51,141 nt of DNA. Source: Ruminococcus sp. Lineage in GTDB: Bacteria > Bacillota > Clostridia > Oscillospirales > Ruminococcaceae. The stretch lies in the NCBI GenBank assembly GCA_017397925.1, contig JAFQHO010000080.1, positions 1 through 51,141 of the forward strand, in the 5' to 3' direction. Below are positions 38,267 to 49,626 of the stretch, one piece after another. The notes beneath the pieces were generated by a model. That model saw only the letters and a list, made by a program, of their open reading frames with translations, did no database searches and was not told where the DNA came from. The position numbers were made by a program, and so were the translations under genes. Every line of letters starts with the position of its first letter. Within the stretch, counting starts at the first letter, position 1.

Positions 38267-38295
38267 ATTATATCACATCTTTTCACGTTTGTCAA
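38267..38295 (-). promoter_or_regulatory. Promoter of tRNA-Gln
   Basis: TTGACA (38290-38295), 17-bp spacer, TATAAT (38267-38272); perfect consensus on the minus strand. The TTGACAAACGT start resembles the promoter repeat at 26061-26089. Confidence 0.8.
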
Positions 38296-38334
38296 GGGTT
38301 TTTAAAAAATTTATTTTTTAATTATATCATTCTA

Positions 38335-38363
38335 TTGCAAATCCCATAAAATAGCGATATAAT
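38335..38363 (+). promoter_or_regulatory. Promoter of the lipid kinase gene
   Basis: TTGCAA (38335-38340), 17-bp spacer, TATAAT (38358-38363). Confidence 0.75.
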
Positions 38364-38416
38364 ATATAATAAGGTATTTAAAAAATACCCGAATTCACAC
38401 ATTTCAGGAGCAGATT

Positions 38417-39352
38417 ATGAAAAAACTCTACTTCATTGTAAATCTTATTGCCGGCAAAGCCACTATTGGCTCAATGCTCGGCGAAATAATCGACGAATTC
38501 AATAAAGCTGACTATGAAGTTACAATTCATATCACCCAAAACGGCAGCGATGCACAGGAGAAAACACGCTACGCCTGCACCCACGGCTATGACCTCATTG
38601 TATGTGCAGGAGGCGATGGAACTCTCAGCCAGTGCCTTCACGGCATTATGAACAGCGAGAGAAAGCTCCCTATCGGCTACATTCCCGCAGGTTCAACCAA
38701 TGATTTTGGACGCACTCTCGGCATTCCAAAGGCTACTATGGATGCTGTACGCTGGATAACTCACGGCGCACCGATGAAAATCGACATCGGCTGCTTTAAC
38801 GACCGCTATTTCACATATATTGCTGCTTTCGGAGCTTTTACCAACGTCACATATGAAACCTCTCAGCAGGTGAAAAACGTCCTCGGTCACGCCTCTTATA
38901 TCCTCAACGGGCTTACACAGATTACAAATCTGCGTTCCAAGCTTATGCGTATCGAATACAACGGAAATGTTCTTGAAGATGACTTCATCTTCGGTATGGT
39001 TACAAATTCAGGCTCTGTGGCAGGACTTCTTTCAATGAACGACTTTCTCCTTGATGACGGCGTTTTTGAAGTAACTCTTATAAAAAAGCCCACAAATCTT
39101 GTGCAGCTCCAGAAAATAGTACACTCCCTGCTGAATATCTCCGAGGATATTGACAGGGAGTATATCAGATTTTTCCGCACCGACAAAATAACCTTTACTG
39201 CCCTTAACGACGAGCAGATTTCCTGGACTCTTGACGGTGAGTTCGGCGGCGATTTACCTGTAAATGTGGTAGAAAACCGCAGTAAAGCCATTGAATTTAT
39301 GACAGGCGACCGCGATCAGTCAATTTTCGCTGACCCGGATCTTATTTCGTAG
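38417..39352 (+). CDS. Diacylglycerol kinase-family lipid kinase (YegS/DgkB-like)
   Basis: A 311-residue DAGK_cat protein. The catalytic nucleotide loop CAGGDGTLSQCLHGIM is complete; GYIPAGSTNDFGRTLGIP is the second conserved block; the C-terminal half has GMVTNSGSVAGLL and WTLDGEFGGDLPV. In Gram-positives such soluble kinases return diacylglycerol to phosphatidic acid, often to recycle lipid left by lipoteichoic acid synthesis. AGGAG precedes the ATG. Its last 11 bases overlap the convergent TSCPD gene. Confidence 0.93.
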   Translation: MKKLYFIVNLIAGKATIGSMLGEIIDEFNKADYEVTIHITQNGSDAQEKTRYACTHGYDLIVCAGGDGTLSQCLHGIMNSERKLPIGYIPAGSTNDFGRTLGIPKATMDAVRWITHGAPMKIDIGCFNDRYFTYIAAFGAFTNVTYETSQQVKNVLGHASYILNGLTQITNLRSKLMRIEYNGNVLEDDFIFGMVTNSGSVAGLLSMNDFLLDDGVFEVTLIKKPTNLVQLQKIVHSLLNISEDIDREYIRFFRTDKITFTALNDEQISWTLDGEFGGDLPVNVVENRSKAIEFMTGDRDQSIFADPDLIS

Positions 39353-39596
39353 CCTCATAAGCCTCTCTTACAGCAATACTCAGCTGATCTGCGCAGGAAG
39401 TAGGACGCATACCACAAGTATTTCCGCGAAGTTTGGACTCGATCTGTTCAACGGTATAGCCGTCCACAAGCTTTGAGATAGCTTTGAGATTGCCGTTGCA
39501 TCCGCCTAAAAAGCGGACATTTGTAATAACATCGCCCTCGATGTCAAATTTAATTTCCTTTGAGCATACCATTTTGGTTTTGTATGTATATTCCAT
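39342..39596 (-). CDS. TIGR03905-type TSCPD domain protein
   Basis: An 84-residue single-domain protein with the TSCPD pattern: VCSKEIKFDIEGDVITNVRF, then GGCNGNLKAISKLV and CGMRPTSCADQLS. The domain is related to a C-terminal module of B12-dependent ribonucleotide reductases and carries four conserved cysteines, possibly metal- or redox-active. Function unknown. GAGGTG precedes the ATG. Confidence 0.9.
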   Translation of the reverse strand: MEYTYKTKMVCSKEIKFDIEGDVITNVRFLGGCNGNLKAISKLVDGYTVEQIESKLRGNTCGMRPTSCADQLSIAVREAYEATK

Positions 39597-39660
39597 TATT
39601 ACACCTCATATTCTACTCCCCTGCTGGTTTCAGCGGGGGGATTTTTATTTGTATAAAACT

Positions 39661-39682
39661 AAAGCGGACAAAGTCCGCCTTA
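39661..39682 (-). terminator. Terminator of rpoBC
   Basis: Minus strand AGGCGGACTTTGTCCGCTTT stem followed by AGTTTTATAC, just after the rpoC stop. A second hairpin, CCCCTGCTG.../CAGCGGGGGG, lies at 39617-39636. Confidence 0.75.
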
Positions 39683-39694
39683 GTAGTGTAATCA

Positions 39695-42600
39695 TTAAAC
39701 GATAGGAGCAGCTGTTACAGGTGCAGCAGCAGGAGCAATATGCTGCTCTGTGGGAGCATCTGTTCTTACAACCTTAACCTGATTATAGCAGTCCATACCT
39801 GTACCGGCAGGAATAAGCTTACCGATAATAACGTTTTCCTTAAGTCCGAGGAGCTTATCGCTCTTTCCTCTGATAGCTGCGTCTGTAAGAGCCTTTGTTG
39901 TCTCCTGGAATGAAGCAGCTGACATAAAGCTGTCGGAGTTGGAGGAAGCCTTTGTAATACCCTGAAGCACAGGTGAATACTGTACAAGCTGTAAATCGTA
40001 CTCGCCTGCGTCAATACGTGCCTGAAGCTCAGCATTAATCTGATCGATTTCCTTGCTGTCAACAAGTGTACCGGGAAGCAGATAGCTTGAACCTGACTCC
40101 TCAATCTTAACCTTACGGAGCATCTGACGAACGATAACCTCAATGTGCTTATCGTTGATATCAACACCCTGTAAGCGGTAAACCTTCTGAACTTCGTTGA
40201 TAATGTAGTTCTGAACATCCATTGTACCGAGGATATTGAGAATATCAGCAGGATAAATGTTACCCTCTGTAAGTCTTGTACCCTTAGGTATCTCCTGACC
40301 TTCCTGAACTCTGATCTTGAAGTTATAAGGAATCATATAGCTTTCAGACTCGCCTGATTCATCGTTTGTAACGATGATATTACGTGTAGTCTTGACTTCT
40401 TCAATGTGAATCTTACCTGAAATTCTTGAAAGGATAGCCGCACCCTTAGGACGTCTGCTTTCAAAGAGTTCCTCAACACGGGGAAGACCCTGTGTGATAT
40501 CTTCCGCATCGGCAGAAGCAACACCACCGGTATGGAAGGTTCTCATTGTAAGCTGTGTACCGGGCTCACCGATAGACTGAGCTGCAATAACACCAACAGC
40601 CTCACCGACAGATACAATGTTGTTAAATGCAAGGTTAGCACCATAGCACTTAGCACAAACACCTGTTCTTGCCTTACAGTGGAGAACTGAACGAATCTTT
40701 ATCTTCTCAACGCCTGCCTCAATAACCTTCTTGGCATCTGCATCGCTGATAAGCTTGTTTCTGGAAACGATAAGCTCGCCTGCCTCATCGCGGAGGTCAT
40801 CAGCAAGGAATCTTCCCACAAGACGCTCTGCAAAAGGCTCTACAACCTCGTTGCCGTTTCTGATTTCGAATACCTCGATACCCTCTGTTGTACCGCAGTC
40901 CTCCTCACGGATAATAACATCCTGTGAAACGTCAACAAGACGACGTGTAAGGTAACCTGAGTCAGCAGTACGGAGCGCTGTATCAGCAAGACCCTTTCTC
41001 GCACCACGGGATGCGATAAAGTACTCGAGGATGTTAAGACCCTCTCGGTAGTTAGCACGGATAGGAATCTCGATAACGCCGCCTGAGGTGTTTGCGATAA
41101 GTCCACGCATACCTGCAAGCTGACGGATCTGAGAGATACTACCACGGGCACCTGAGTCAGCCATCATCCAGATAGGATTGTATGGGTCGAAGTTCTTCTT
41201 AAGAGCAGCTGTAACTCTGTCGTTTGTTTCAGTCCAGAGAGCAATTGTCTTCTTGGACTTTTCCTGAGCGGAGATATAACCGTACTCGTACTCAGAAATA
41301 ATCTGCTCGATCTCTGCATCAGCCTCTGCAAGGATTTCCTTCTTCTGAGGCGGAATAGAAGCATCGCATACAGCAACGGTAAGAGCTGCGCGGGTTGAAT
41401 ATTTATATCCGAGAGCCTTGATTCTGTCAAGAACCTCAGAAGTTGTTGTTGTACCGTGAATCTTGATACATCTCTCGATGATATCGGAAAGCTTCTTCTT
41501 ACCAACGAGGAATGATACTTCAAGGTCAAACTGCTTATCGGAGTTTGTTCTGTCAACGTATCCTAAGTTCTGTGGGATATTCTCGTTGAAGATAAGTCTG
41601 CCGACTGTAGCGTCGATAATCTTGGAAACCTTCTTATCGCCTACATCCTTTGTAATCTTAACCTTGATGTTAGCGTGGAGAGATACATCGTGCTCGTAGT
41701 AAGCCATAAGTGCTTCGTTAACGTCACGGAATACCTTTCCTTCACCGGGTTCACCGGGCTTATCCATAGTCAGATAGTAAGAACCGAGTACCATATCCTG
41801 TGAAGGAACAGCAACAGGCTTACCGTCTGAGGGCTTAAGCAGGTTGTTTGCAGCAAGCATAAGGAAACGTGCCTCAGCCTGAGCCTCTGCTGAAAGGGGA
41901 AGATGTACAGCCATCTGGTCACCGTCGAAGTCAGCGTTGAAGGCTGAACATACGAGTGGGTGAAGCTTGATTGCACGACCCTCAACAAGGATAGGCTCAA
42001 ATGCCTGAATACCAAGACGGTGAAGCGTAGGAGCACGGTTGAGCATTACAGGGTGATCCTTGATAACATCTTCAAGAGCATCCCATACCTTATTGTCTGC
42101 ACGGTCAATGAGCTTTCTTGCGGACTTGATATTGGCAATAGCCTTCTTGTCAACAAGACGCTTTAAAACGAAGGGCTTGAAAAGCTCCAGAGCCATTTCC
42201 TTAGGAAGTCCGCACTGGTACATTTTCAGCTCAGGACCTACAACGATAACTGAACGACCTGAATAGTCAACACGCTTACCGAGGAGGTTCTGACGGAAAC
42301 GTCCCTGCTTACCCTTAAGCATATCGGAAAGTGACTTCAATGCACGGTTGCTGGGGCCTGTAACAGGTCTGCCGTGTCTGCCGTTGTCGATAAGAGCGTC
42401 AACAGCTTCCTGAAGCATACGCTTTTCGTTTCTTACAATGATGTCGGGAGCGTCAAGCTCTAACATCTTCTTAAGACGGTTATTTCTGTTGATAACACGT
42501 CTGTAGAGGTCGTTAAGGTCTGATGTTGCGTAACGTCCGCCGTCCAGCATAATCATAGGACGGATATCGGGAGGAATTACGGGGATAACATCAAGAATCA

Positions 42601-43432
42601 TCCACTCAGGCTTATTTCCTGAAAGGCGGAATGACTCGATAATCTGGAGTCTCTTTATAAGCTTAACCTTTTTCTGACCTGCAGGAAGCCCCACAAGCTC
42701 ATTTTTAAGGTCGTCAGCACAAAGCTCAATGTTGTTCTTCCACTCAACATCTTCAAGCTCAGCGAACTTCTGACACTCATCGCACTGACACTCCATAGGA
42801 TTGTTATAGCAAGAGAGCTTATTGAGGCCGAGAGAAATCTTGCCAAGCTCTACAAGGCGGTTTTTCTGGAAGTCATAACGTGCGGGGTCGTACTCGTTAA
42901 GGAGCTTCTTTATAGCCTCTGCACCCATTTCAGCCTTGAAGTCATCGCCGTACTTTTCAAGATAAGAGAGGTACTCTTTCTCGGAAAGAAGCTGCTTTTT
43001 CACAAGCTCTGTATTACCGGGGTCTGTTACGATATATTTAGTAAAGTAGAGAACCTCTTCAAGGCGCTTCTGAGATACCTCAAGCACCTGTCCGATACGG
43101 GAGGGAGTTCCCTTGAAGTACCAGATATGGGAAACGGGAGCTGCAAGCTCGATATGTCCCATTCTCTCACGACGTACTCTTGCGCGTGTTACTTCAACGC
43201 CGCAGCGGTCACATACCTTGCCCTTGAAGCGAATCTTCTTGAATTTACCGCAGTGACACTCCCAGTCCTTTGTAGGTCCGAAAATTCTTTCACAGAAAAG
43301 ACCGTCCTTTTCAGGCTTCTGTGTTCTGTAATTTATAGTTTCAGGTCTTTCAACCACGCCGAATGACCAGCTTCTGATCTGTTCAGGTGAGGCAAGACCG
43401 ATTTTTATCGATTCAAAAGTATTAAATTCCAA
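39695..43432 (-). CDS. rpoC: DNA-directed RNA polymerase subunit beta'
   Basis: A 1245-residue beta' subunit. N-terminal zinc site [20 protein letters not shown]; catalytic loop [12 protein letters not shown] with the three Mg-binding aspartates; second zinc cluster with CGTTEGIE and [11 protein letters not shown]; trigger-loop region [14 protein letters not shown]. Length is normal for Firmicutes. The C-terminus is a short Ala/Pro tail ([11 protein letters not shown]...). The start codon is TTG (43430-43432), seven bases after AGGAGG; no ATG fits. The rpoB-rpoC spacer (80 bp) holds a GC-rich hairpin at about 43470-43497. Confidence 0.98.
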   Translation of the reverse strand: MEFNTFESIKIGLASPEQIRSWSFGVVERPETINYRTQKPEKDGLFCERIFGPTKDWECHCGKFKKIRFKGKVCDRCGVEVTRARVRRERMGHIELAAPVSHIWYFKGTPSRIGQVLEVSQKRLEEVLYFTKYIVTDPGNTELVKKQLLSEKEYLSYLEKYGDDFKAEMGAEAIKKLLNEYDPARYDFQKNRLVELGKISLGLNKLSCYNNPMECQCDECQKFAELEDVEWKNNIELCADDLKNELVGLPAGQKKVKLIKRLQIIESFRLSGNKPEWMILDVIPVIPPDIRPMIMLDGGRYATSDLNDLYRRVINRNNRLKKMLELDAPDIIVRNEKRMLQEAVDALIDNGRHGRPVTGPSNRALKSLSDMLKGKQGRFRQNLLGKRVDYSGRSVIVVGPELKMYQCGLPKEMALELFKPFVLKRLVDKKAIANIKSARKLIDRADNKVWDALEDVIKDHPVMLNRAPTLHRLGIQAFEPILVEGRAIKLHPLVCSAFNADFDGDQMAVHLPLSAEAQAEARFLMLAANNLLKPSDGKPVAVPSQDMVLGSYYLTMDKPGEPGEGKVFRDVNEALMAYYEHDVSLHANIKVKITKDVGDKKVSKIIDATVGRLIFNENIPQNLGYVDRTNSDKQFDLEVSFLVGKKKLSDIIERCIKIHGTTTTSEVLDRIKALGYKYSTRAALTVAVCDASIPPQKKEILAEADAEIEQIISEYEYGYISAQEKSKKTIALWTETNDRVTAALKKNFDPYNPIWMMADSGARGSISQIRQLAGMRGLIANTSGGVIEIPIRANYREGLNILEYFIASRGARKGLADTALRTADSGYLTRRLVDVSQDVIIREEDCGTTEGIEVFEIRNGNEVVEPFAERLVGRFLADDLRDEAGELIVSRNKLISDADAKKVIEAGVEKIKIRSVLHCKARTGVCAKCYGANLAFNNIVSVGEAVGVIAAQSIGEPGTQLTMRTFHTGGVASADAEDITQGLPRVEELFESRRPKGAAILSRISGKIHIEEVKTTRNIIVTNDESGESESYMIPYNFKIRVQEGQEIPKGTRLTEGNIYPADILNILGTMDVQNYIINEVQKVYRLQGVDINDKHIEVIVRQMLRKVKIEESGSSYLLPGTLVDSKEIDQINAELQARIDAGEYDLQLVQYSPVLQGITKASSNSDSFMSAASFQETTKALTDAAIRGKSDKLLGLKENVIIGKLIPAGTGMDCYNQVKVVRTDAPTEQHIAPAAAPVTAAPIV

Positions 43433-43512
43433 ACTGCTACCTCCTGCAATTTTTTGGTAAAGAACGCTCCTCCGCCGACTGCATAAAGCAGCCGCGGAAT
43501 AAACGTTATATA

Positions 43513-46500
43513 TTAATCGTCGAATGAATCATCATCTATGCTGAAGGAACCATAATCGCTGTCGTCATCGTCATCGCTGCCGAAGCCGAATTCATCTTCT
43601 TCCTCGTCGAAGTTATAGCCTTCTTCTTTATCGATAGCGTCGAAATCAACATCGTCCTCACCGTCGATTGCTCTGAAGCCTGCATCGCTGATATCATCAT
43701 CGGAGAGGGCATTGAGGTCCTCTGTTTCCTCATCATTGAAGTCGCCTCTTATGGGCATCGGGTCATCATCAAAGCTCTGCTTGAGGTCGATTTCCTCCTG
43801 ATTGATATCAAGAACCTTGACATCAAGACCGAGGGACTGCATTTCCTTGATAAGAACCTTGAATGATTCAGGAATACCGGGTGTAGGAACGTTCTGTCCC
43901 TTAACGATAGCCTCGTATGTGTTTACACGTCCGATTGTATCGTCAGACTTAACTGTAAGGATTTCCTGGAGAGTATAAGCAGCACCGTAAGCCTCCAGAG
44001 CCCAAACTTCCATTTCTCCGAAACGCTGGCCGCCGAACTGAGCCTTACCGCCCAGAGGCTGCTGTGTAACGAGAGCGTATGGACCAACTGAACGGGCGTG
44101 AATCTTATCGTCAACCAGGTGGTGGAGCTTGAGGTAGTACATATAGCCCACAGTTACGCGGTTGTCGAACTTTTCACCTGTACGTCCGTCATAGAGAGTG
44201 AACTTACAGTCTTCATTGAACTCAAGTCCGTTGGGGTTAATAACCTTATCCATTGTATTAAGCTCAAAGTAATCGTCCTTGTGAGCCTTGCTCTTTTCAT
44301 CTGCCTGGCGGAAGCATTCACGGATATCATCCTCGTGTGCACCGTCGAATACAGGTGTCATAATGTGCCAGCCCAGTGCCTTACAAGCCATACCAAGATG
44401 AACTTCAAGTACCTGACCGATATTCATTCGTGAAGGTACGCCCAGGGGGTTGAGAACGATATCGAGAGGTGTACCATCGGGGAGGAATGGCATATCTTCC
44501 TCAGGGAGGATACGTGATACGACACCCTTGTTTCCGTGACGGCCAGCCATCTTATCGCCGACTGTAATCTTACGCTTCTGTGCAATGTAGCAGATTACGC
44601 GCATATTTACGCCTGCACTGAGCTCATCGCAGTTATCACGGGTAAATACCTTAACGTCAACGATAACGCCTGCTTCACCGTGAGGTACTTTAAGAGAGTT
44701 ATCGCGGACTTCACGAGCCTTTTCACCGAAGATAGCACGGAGAAGTCTTTCTTCTGCTGTAAGCTCTGTTTCACCCTTAGGAGTTACCTTACCAACGAGG
44801 ATATCGCCTGAGGTAACTTCTGAACCTATTCTGATAATACCGTTTTCATCGAGGTTTGCCAGTGCATCATCGCCCACGTTGGGGATATCACGGGTAATTT
44901 CCTCGGGTCCCAGCTTTGTATCGCGGCACTCGATTTCATATTCCTCGATATGAACGGATGTAAATACATCTTCACGTACAAGACGCTCGTTGAGAAGTAC
45001 AGCATCCTCGTAGTTGTAACCTTCCCAGGTCATAAAGCCGATGAGGGCATTTTTACCGAGGGAGATTTCACCGTCTGCTGTAGCAGGACCGTCTGCGAGA
45101 ACCTGACCCTTTGTTATCTTTTCACCAACGGAAACGATAGGTCTCTGGTTTACGCAGGTACCCTGGTTGGAACGCTTGAACTTTGTAAGCTCGTATTTTC
45201 TTTCAATGCCGTCATCGCCGATAAGGTGGATTTTGTCAGCATCAACGTAGCTTACTGTACCGCCGCATTCAGCTACGATACATACACCTGAGTCAACAGC
45301 TGCCTTGTACTCCATACCTGTACCAACGAAGGGGCGCTCTGTTCTGAGAAGCGGAACTGCCTGACGCTGCATGTTTGAACCCATGAGGGCACGGTTAGCG
45401 TCATCGTTTTCAAGGAAAGGAATCATTGATGTAGCAACTGATACAACCATCTTAGGTGAAACGTCCATATAATCAACGATTTCACGCTCACATTCGAGAA
45501 TCTGGTCACGGTAACGTGCGTTAACTCTGGGACGTGCAAGCTTTCCTTCCTCTGTAAGAGGTTCGTTAGCCTGAGCTACAACGAAGTTATCTTCCATATC
45601 GGCAGTCATATAAACTACCTCTTTGGTAACTACGCCTGTTTCCTTGTCAACCTTGCGGTAAGGAGCTTCAATGAAGCCGTACTGATTTATTCTTGCAAAT
45701 GTAGCAAGATATGAGATAAGTCCGATGTTAGGACCTTCAGGAGTTTCAATAGGACACATTCTGCCGTAGTGGCTGTAGTGAACGTCACGAACCTCGAATC
45801 CTGCACGGTCTCTTGAAAGACCTCCGGGACCAAGGGCGGAAAGACGTCTCTTATGTGTCAGCTCGGCAAGGGGATTGTTCTGGTCCATAAACTGTGAAAG
45901 TGGTGAGGAGCAGAAGAATTCCTTCATAGCCGATGAAATAGGTCTGATATTGATAAGAGTCTGGGGTGTAAGGGAATTGATATCCTGTGTCTGGATGTTC
46001 ATTCTCTCACGGATACCACGCTCCATACGTGCATAACCGATACGGAACTGGTTCTGGAGCAGCTCGCCTACAGAACGGATACGACGGTTGCCCAGGTGGT
46101 CGATATCGTCTACTGTACCAACGCCCTCGCAGAGGTTGATGAAGTAGCTGATAGTTGCAAATATATCGTCAAGGATAATGTGCTTAGGAACAAGCTCATC
46201 AGCCTTCTTCTTTACATTCTCCTCAAGCTCGTCTGCATCTGAGGAATTTTCAATAATTTCACGGAGAACCTTGAATGATACAAGCTCATTGATACCGTAC
46301 TTTTCAGCGTCAAAGTCAACATAACCCTTGATGTCAACCATACCGTTACCGATAATCTTGGCAACACGCTCAACAAGACGGATCTGTGTTTCACCGCGGT
46401 CGTTTGTGTAGTACTCCTTAGCTTCAACAGTTACGAAAGCGTGGTATACACCTGCCTGCTCGATTTCACAAGCCTTGTCGTAGGTAACTGTTTCACCTGC

Positions 46501-47421
46501 CTCAGCCATAATCTCGCCTGTAAGAGGATTTACAACAGGCTCTGAGAGAGTATGTCCTGCAAGACGTGAAGCAATACCCAGCTTCTTGTTATACTTGTAT
46601 CTTCCGAAACGGCAGAGATCGTATCTCTTAGCGTCGAAGAAAAGGTTGTTGAGGTGAGTTACGGCACTTTCAACCGTGGGAGGCTCACCGGGACGGAGCT
46701 TCTTGTATACGTCAATAAGACCGTCTGATGTATTCTTTGTCTGGTCCTTCTGGAGGATTGTCTGCTTAAGACGCTCATCCTCGCCAAACAGCTCATATAT
46801 CTCCTCATCGGAGCCTACGCCCAATGCACGGATAAATGTTGTAAGCGGAATCTTTCTGTTCTTGTCGATACGGACATAAACAACATCGTTGGAGTCCATT
46901 TCGTATTCAAGCCACGCACCTCTGTTAGGGATAACAGTTGCGCTGAAAAGATCCTTACCTGTCTTATCCTTTTCAAATGCGTAGTATACACCGGGTGAAC
47001 GGACAAGCTGAGATACGATTACACGCTCAGCTCCGTTGATAACGAAGGTACCGCTGTCGGTCATAAGCGGGAAATCACCCATATAGATTTCACTTTCGCT
47101 TACTGCACCTGTTTCCTTGTTGCAGAGTGTTGCTGTAGCTCTCATTGCAACCTGATATGTTGCACCTCTTGATTTACATTCTGCAAGGCTATATTTCGGA
47201 GTATCGTCAAAGCGGTAGTCCTTGAAATTCAGCACAAGATTACCGTTGTAATCGGTAATTGCTGTCATATCACGGAAAACCTCTCTGAGTCCCTCTTCTC
47301 TGAACCACTTGTAAGAGTTCTTCTGAACCTCGATAAGGTTAGGCATTTCGAGAGGCTCGGTAATTTTACCGAAGCTCATTCTGACATTTTTTCCCAGCTG
47401 CTTAGGTGTTACATTCACCAT
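43513..47421 (-). CDS. rpoB: DNA-directed RNA polymerase subunit beta
   Basis: A 1302-residue beta subunit. The rifampicin pocket (about residue 505-560) reads [20 protein letters not shown], with the residues equivalent to E. coli Asp516, His526 and Ser531 all present, so it looks rifampicin-sensitive at these sites. Further landmarks are [24 protein letters not shown]-type loop [11 protein letters not shown] and [19 protein letters not shown]-like [20 protein letters not shown]. After the normal C-terminus there is an extra tail of about 90 residues, nearly half Asp/Glu. ATG after AGGAGG. Confidence 0.98.
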   Translation of the reverse strand: MVNVTPKQLGKNVRMSFGKITEPLEMPNLIEVQKNSYKWFREEGLREVFRDMTAITDYNGNLVLNFKDYRFDDTPKYSLAECKSRGATYQVAMRATATLCNKETGAVSESEIYMGDFPLMTDSGTFVINGAERVIVSQLVRSPGVYYAFEKDKTGKDLFSATVIPNRGAWLEYEMDSNDVVYVRIDKNRKIPLTTFIRALGVGSDEEIYELFGEDERLKQTILQKDQTKNTSDGLIDVYKKLRPGEPPTVESAVTHLNNLFFDAKRYDLCRFGRYKYNKKLGIASRLAGHTLSEPVVNPLTGEIMAEAGETVTYDKACEIEQAGVYHAFVTVEAKEYYTNDRGETQIRLVERVAKIIGNGMVDIKGYVDFDAEKYGINELVSFKVLREIIENSSDADELEENVKKKADELVPKHIILDDIFATISYFINLCEGVGTVDDIDHLGNRRIRSVGELLQNQFRIGYARMERGIRERMNIQTQDINSLTPQTLINIRPISSAMKEFFCSSPLSQFMDQNNPLAELTHKRRLSALGPGGLSRDRAGFEVRDVHYSHYGRMCPIETPEGPNIGLISYLATFARINQYGFIEAPYRKVDKETGVVTKEVVYMTADMEDNFVVAQANEPLTEEGKLARPRVNARYRDQILECEREIVDYMDVSPKMVVSVATSMIPFLENDDANRALMGSNMQRQAVPLLRTERPFVGTGMEYKAAVDSGVCIVAECGGTVSYVDADKIHLIGDDGIERKYELTKFKRSNQGTCVNQRPIVSVGEKITKGQVLADGPATADGEISLGKNALIGFMTWEGYNYEDAVLLNERLVREDVFTSVHIEEYEIECRDTKLGPEEITRDIPNVGDDALANLDENGIIRIGSEVTSGDILVGKVTPKGETELTAEERLLRAIFGEKAREVRDNSLKVPHGEAGVIVDVKVFTRDNCDELSAGVNMRVICYIAQKRKITVGDKMAGRHGNKGVVSRILPEEDMPFLPDGTPLDIVLNPLGVPSRMNIGQVLEVHLGMACKALGWHIMTPVFDGAHEDDIRECFRQADEKSKAHKDDYFELNTMDKVINPNGLEFNEDCKFTLYDGRTGEKFDNRVTVGYMYYLKLHHLVDDKIHARSVGPYALVTQQPLGGKAQFGGQRFGEMEVWALEAYGAAYTLQEILTVKSDDTIGRVNTYEAIVKGQNVPTPGIPESFKVLIKEMQSLGLDVKVLDINQEEIDLKQSFDDDPMPIRGDFNDEETEDLNALSDDDISDAGFRAIDGEDDVDFDAIDKEEGYNFDEEEDEFGFGSDDDDDSDYGSFSIDDDSFDD

Positions 47422-47490
47422 AGGCGGAACCTCCTTATTTGTTTTTCGTACTTTTGAAAGATATCCTCCGAAAAAATTTTCGGAAAACTA

Positions 47491-47519
47491 TTGACAAAGC
47501 AAACACATTATGTTATAAT
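47491..47519 (+). promoter_or_regulatory. Consensus promoter pointing away from rpoB
   Basis: TTGACA (47491-47496), 17-bp spacer, TATAAT (47514-47519) on the + strand, in the rpoB leader. The palindrome TCCGAAAAAATTTTCGGA (47467-47484) precedes it. No gene starts within 550 bp downstream, so it may make a small RNA or a long comM leader. Confidence 0.55.
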
Positions 47520-47566
47520 AATCTGCTGAGGATAGGGATATCCTTCACATACTGATACATTATATT

Positions 47567-47595
47567 AGTTTATCATATTTCTCAACTGTTGTCAA
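47567..47595 (-). promoter_or_regulatory. rpoB promoter, proximal
   Basis: TTGACA (47590-47595), 17-bp spacer, TAAACT (47567-47572) on the minus strand. Confidence 0.65.
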
Positions 47596-47712
47596 GGGGA
47601 TTTTGCCTGTTTCCCAAAAGATTGGATACTTCGTCGGATTTAATATTGCAAATCCGACTTTTTTTGTCAGTTTTATGTGCGGCTTCTTGTTGTTAATTTA
47701 TATTCTACTCTT

Positions 47713-47798
47713 ATTGTAGAACAAAAATATTTGTTTGTCAATAGGTTTCCAAAAGTTTTTTATAAGTTTGTACGATTATACAAAACTATAGCGGCAAA
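47713..47798 (-). promoter_or_regulatory. Promoter-carrying repeat, copy 3 (distal rpoB promoter)
   Basis: TTGACA (47736-47741), 17-bp spacer, TACAAT (47713-47718), directed to rpoB. The 65 bases upstream match 26082-26147. Confidence 0.65.
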
Positions 47799-47849
47799 AT
47801 TGTGCATTTTGACCACAAAATGTGTATGGACGGATAATATCCGCCCGTA

Positions 47850-47990
47850 GATTGTCCAAAAACCTGAATTTCGTTCCGAAATTGCGGGCGACCAATGGTC
47901 GCCCCTACACAAAATAACGCAATATAGCCAATTGTAGGGGCGAGCATTGCTCGCCCTTAAATAAAATATGCCTTTTTATACAGACTGAAG
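47850..47990. repeat. 141-bp repeat, left copy (inverted to 50861-51001)
   Basis: Contains the palindromes GGGCGACCAATGGTCGCCC and GGGCGAGCATTGCTCGCCC joined by a conserved link. It is almost identical, in opposite orientation and equal length, to 50861-51001. Between 47422 and 48096 there is no gene; the stretch holds promoters and repeats, with further hairpins GGCGGATA-TATCCGCC near 47830 and 47991. Confidence 0.85.
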
Positions 47991-48026
47991 GCGGATATTA
48001 TCCGCCCGATAAAACATAAAAAAGTA

Positions 48027-48055
48027 TTTACATTCCTATAAAAAAATGGTATAAT
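48027..48055 (+). promoter_or_regulatory. Promoter of the comM-like operon
   Basis: TTTACA (48027-48032), 17-bp spacer, TATAAT (48050-48055), just after the left inverted repeat. Confidence 0.7.
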
Positions 48056-48096
48056 ATAATTGGTGTATTATCTCTCTACAAAGGATGTGAATATAT

Positions 48097-49614
48097 ATGT
48101 TTGCGAAAATTGCAAGTCTGGGACTTTTCGGGCTTAACGCCTTTCCCGTTGATGTGGAAATCGACATAAGCCGCGGTCAGCCTCAGTTTGATATTGTAGG
48201 CCTCCCCGATACTGTGGTCAAGGAAAGCCGTGACCGTATACGTGCCGCTCTCCGCGCTTGTGATGTCAGCTTCCCTGCGGCGGAGGTTATGGTAAATCTC
48301 GCCCCTGCGGATACGAAAAAAAGCGGCTCCGTCCACGATATGGCGATATTTATCGCTATTCTACGCGCTATGCGTATGATTAACGACACCACCGACGGCT
48401 GTGCATTTATCGGTGAGCTGTCCCTCAACGGCGATGTCAGAGGGATAAACGGCGTTCTACCTATGATGATTCTCGCCCGCGAAATGGGCATAAAATCAGT
48501 TTTTGTCCCTGCCGACAACGCCCGTGAAGCCTCTGTAATCAAGGGAATTGACGTTTATGCCGTAAAAAACGGCGAGGAGCTTATCCGCCATTTCCGCGGT
48601 GAAGAATATCTCACTCCCTGCGAAACATATATTCCACCTGAGCCTGAATATAACGAAATACTTGACTTTTCCGATGTCAAAGGACAGCAGTTCGCCAAAA
48701 GAGCGCTGGAAATCGCAGCGGCAGGCGGTCACAATGCCCTCCTTGTAGGCTCACCGGGCAGCGGAAAGAGTATGCTTGCAAAGCGTATGCCCTCCATACT
48801 CCCTCCCCTGACCTTTGACGAGGCTCTTGAAACTACAAAAATTCACTCAATTTCGGGATTACTTACCCCGGATTCGCCCATAATAACAAAAAGACCTTTC
48901 CGCTCTCCTCACCACACCATATCCTCAGCAGGATTGGCAGGCGGCGGCACTATACCTAAGCCGGGCGAGGTATCGCTGGCACATAACGGACTGCTTTTTC
49001 TTGATGAAATAGCAGAATTTGACAAGCGTACACTTGAAATTCTGCGACAGCCTATCGAGGACAGAAGCGTTACAATTTCCCGTGCGTCGGGTACGGTGAC
49101 TTATCCCTGCACCTTTATGCTTATCGGGGCGATGAATCCCTGTCCCTGCGGCTACTACGGGCATCCTACGAGAAAATGCTCCTGCAACGCTAAAAAAGTC
49201 ATTGACTATCAGCAGAGGATTTCAGGCCCTCTCCTCGACCGTTTTGACCTGCATATAGAGGTTGCTCCTGCAGAATTCAAGGATTTATCCTCAGCAAAAA
49301 AGGAGGAATCCTCAGAAGAAGTTAGAAAAAGAGTTGCATCTGCACGAAATATACAGTCTGAACGCTTCAAGGGTACGGGAATAACCTGCAACGCCCTTAT
49401 TACTGATAATAAATTGCAGGAATACTGCGTAATGGACGAGGGCGCATCTGCGGCTTTAGACAGGCTTTTCCGTGCGCTGAGCCTTTCGGGACGTGCATAC
49501 TCGCGAATACTGAAAACTGCCCGAACAATCGCAGACCTTGACAATTCCGAGAAAATACAGAAGAAACATATATCAGAAGCGGCACAGTACCGCATTGACG
49601 AAGAACAAAAGTAG
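48097..49614 (+). CDS. comM: YifB/ComM family Mg-chelatase-like AAA+ ATPase
   Basis: 505 residues in three parts: an N-terminal ChlI-like domain (FAKIASLGLFGLNAFPVDVE, DIVGLPDTVVKESRDR), an AAA+ Mg-chelatase domain with Walker A GSPGSGKSMLAKRMP and Walker B LLFLDEIAEFD, and a C-terminal lid with the cysteine-rich CPCGYYGHPTRKCSC. ComM is a hexameric helicase that promotes branch migration when incoming single-stranded DNA is integrated during transformation. The family is also present in bacteria not known to be competent. AAAGGATG precedes the ATG. The rodA-like gene follows by 12 bases. Confidence 0.94.
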   Translation: MFAKIASLGLFGLNAFPVDVEIDISRGQPQFDIVGLPDTVVKESRDRIRAALRACDVSFPAAEVMVNLAPADTKKSGSVHDMAIFIAILRAMRMINDTTDGCAFIGELSLNGDVRGINGVLPMMILAREMGIKSVFVPADNAREASVIKGIDVYAVKNGEELIRHFRGEEYLTPCETYIPPEPEYNEILDFSDVKGQQFAKRALEIAAAGGHNALLVGSPGSGKSMLAKRMPSILPPLTFDEALETTKIHSISGLLTPDSPIITKRPFRSPHHTISSAGLAGGGTIPKPGEVSLAHNGLLFLDEIAEFDKRTLEILRQPIEDRSVTISRASGTVTYPCTFMLIGAMNPCPCGYYGHPTRKCSCNAKKVIDYQQRISGPLLDRFDLHIEVAPAEFKDLSSAKKEESSEEVRKRVASARNIQSERFKGTGITCNALITDNKLQEYCVMDEGASAALDRLFRALSLSGRAYSRILKTARTIADLDNSEKIQKKHISEAAQYRIDEEQK

Positions 49615-49626
49615 AAAGGACAACAA

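Noticed and set aside
39766-42036. Several minus-strand frames inside rpoC with Leu/Ser-rich translations
   Set aside because: Alternate-frame shadows of rpoC without starts or family features.
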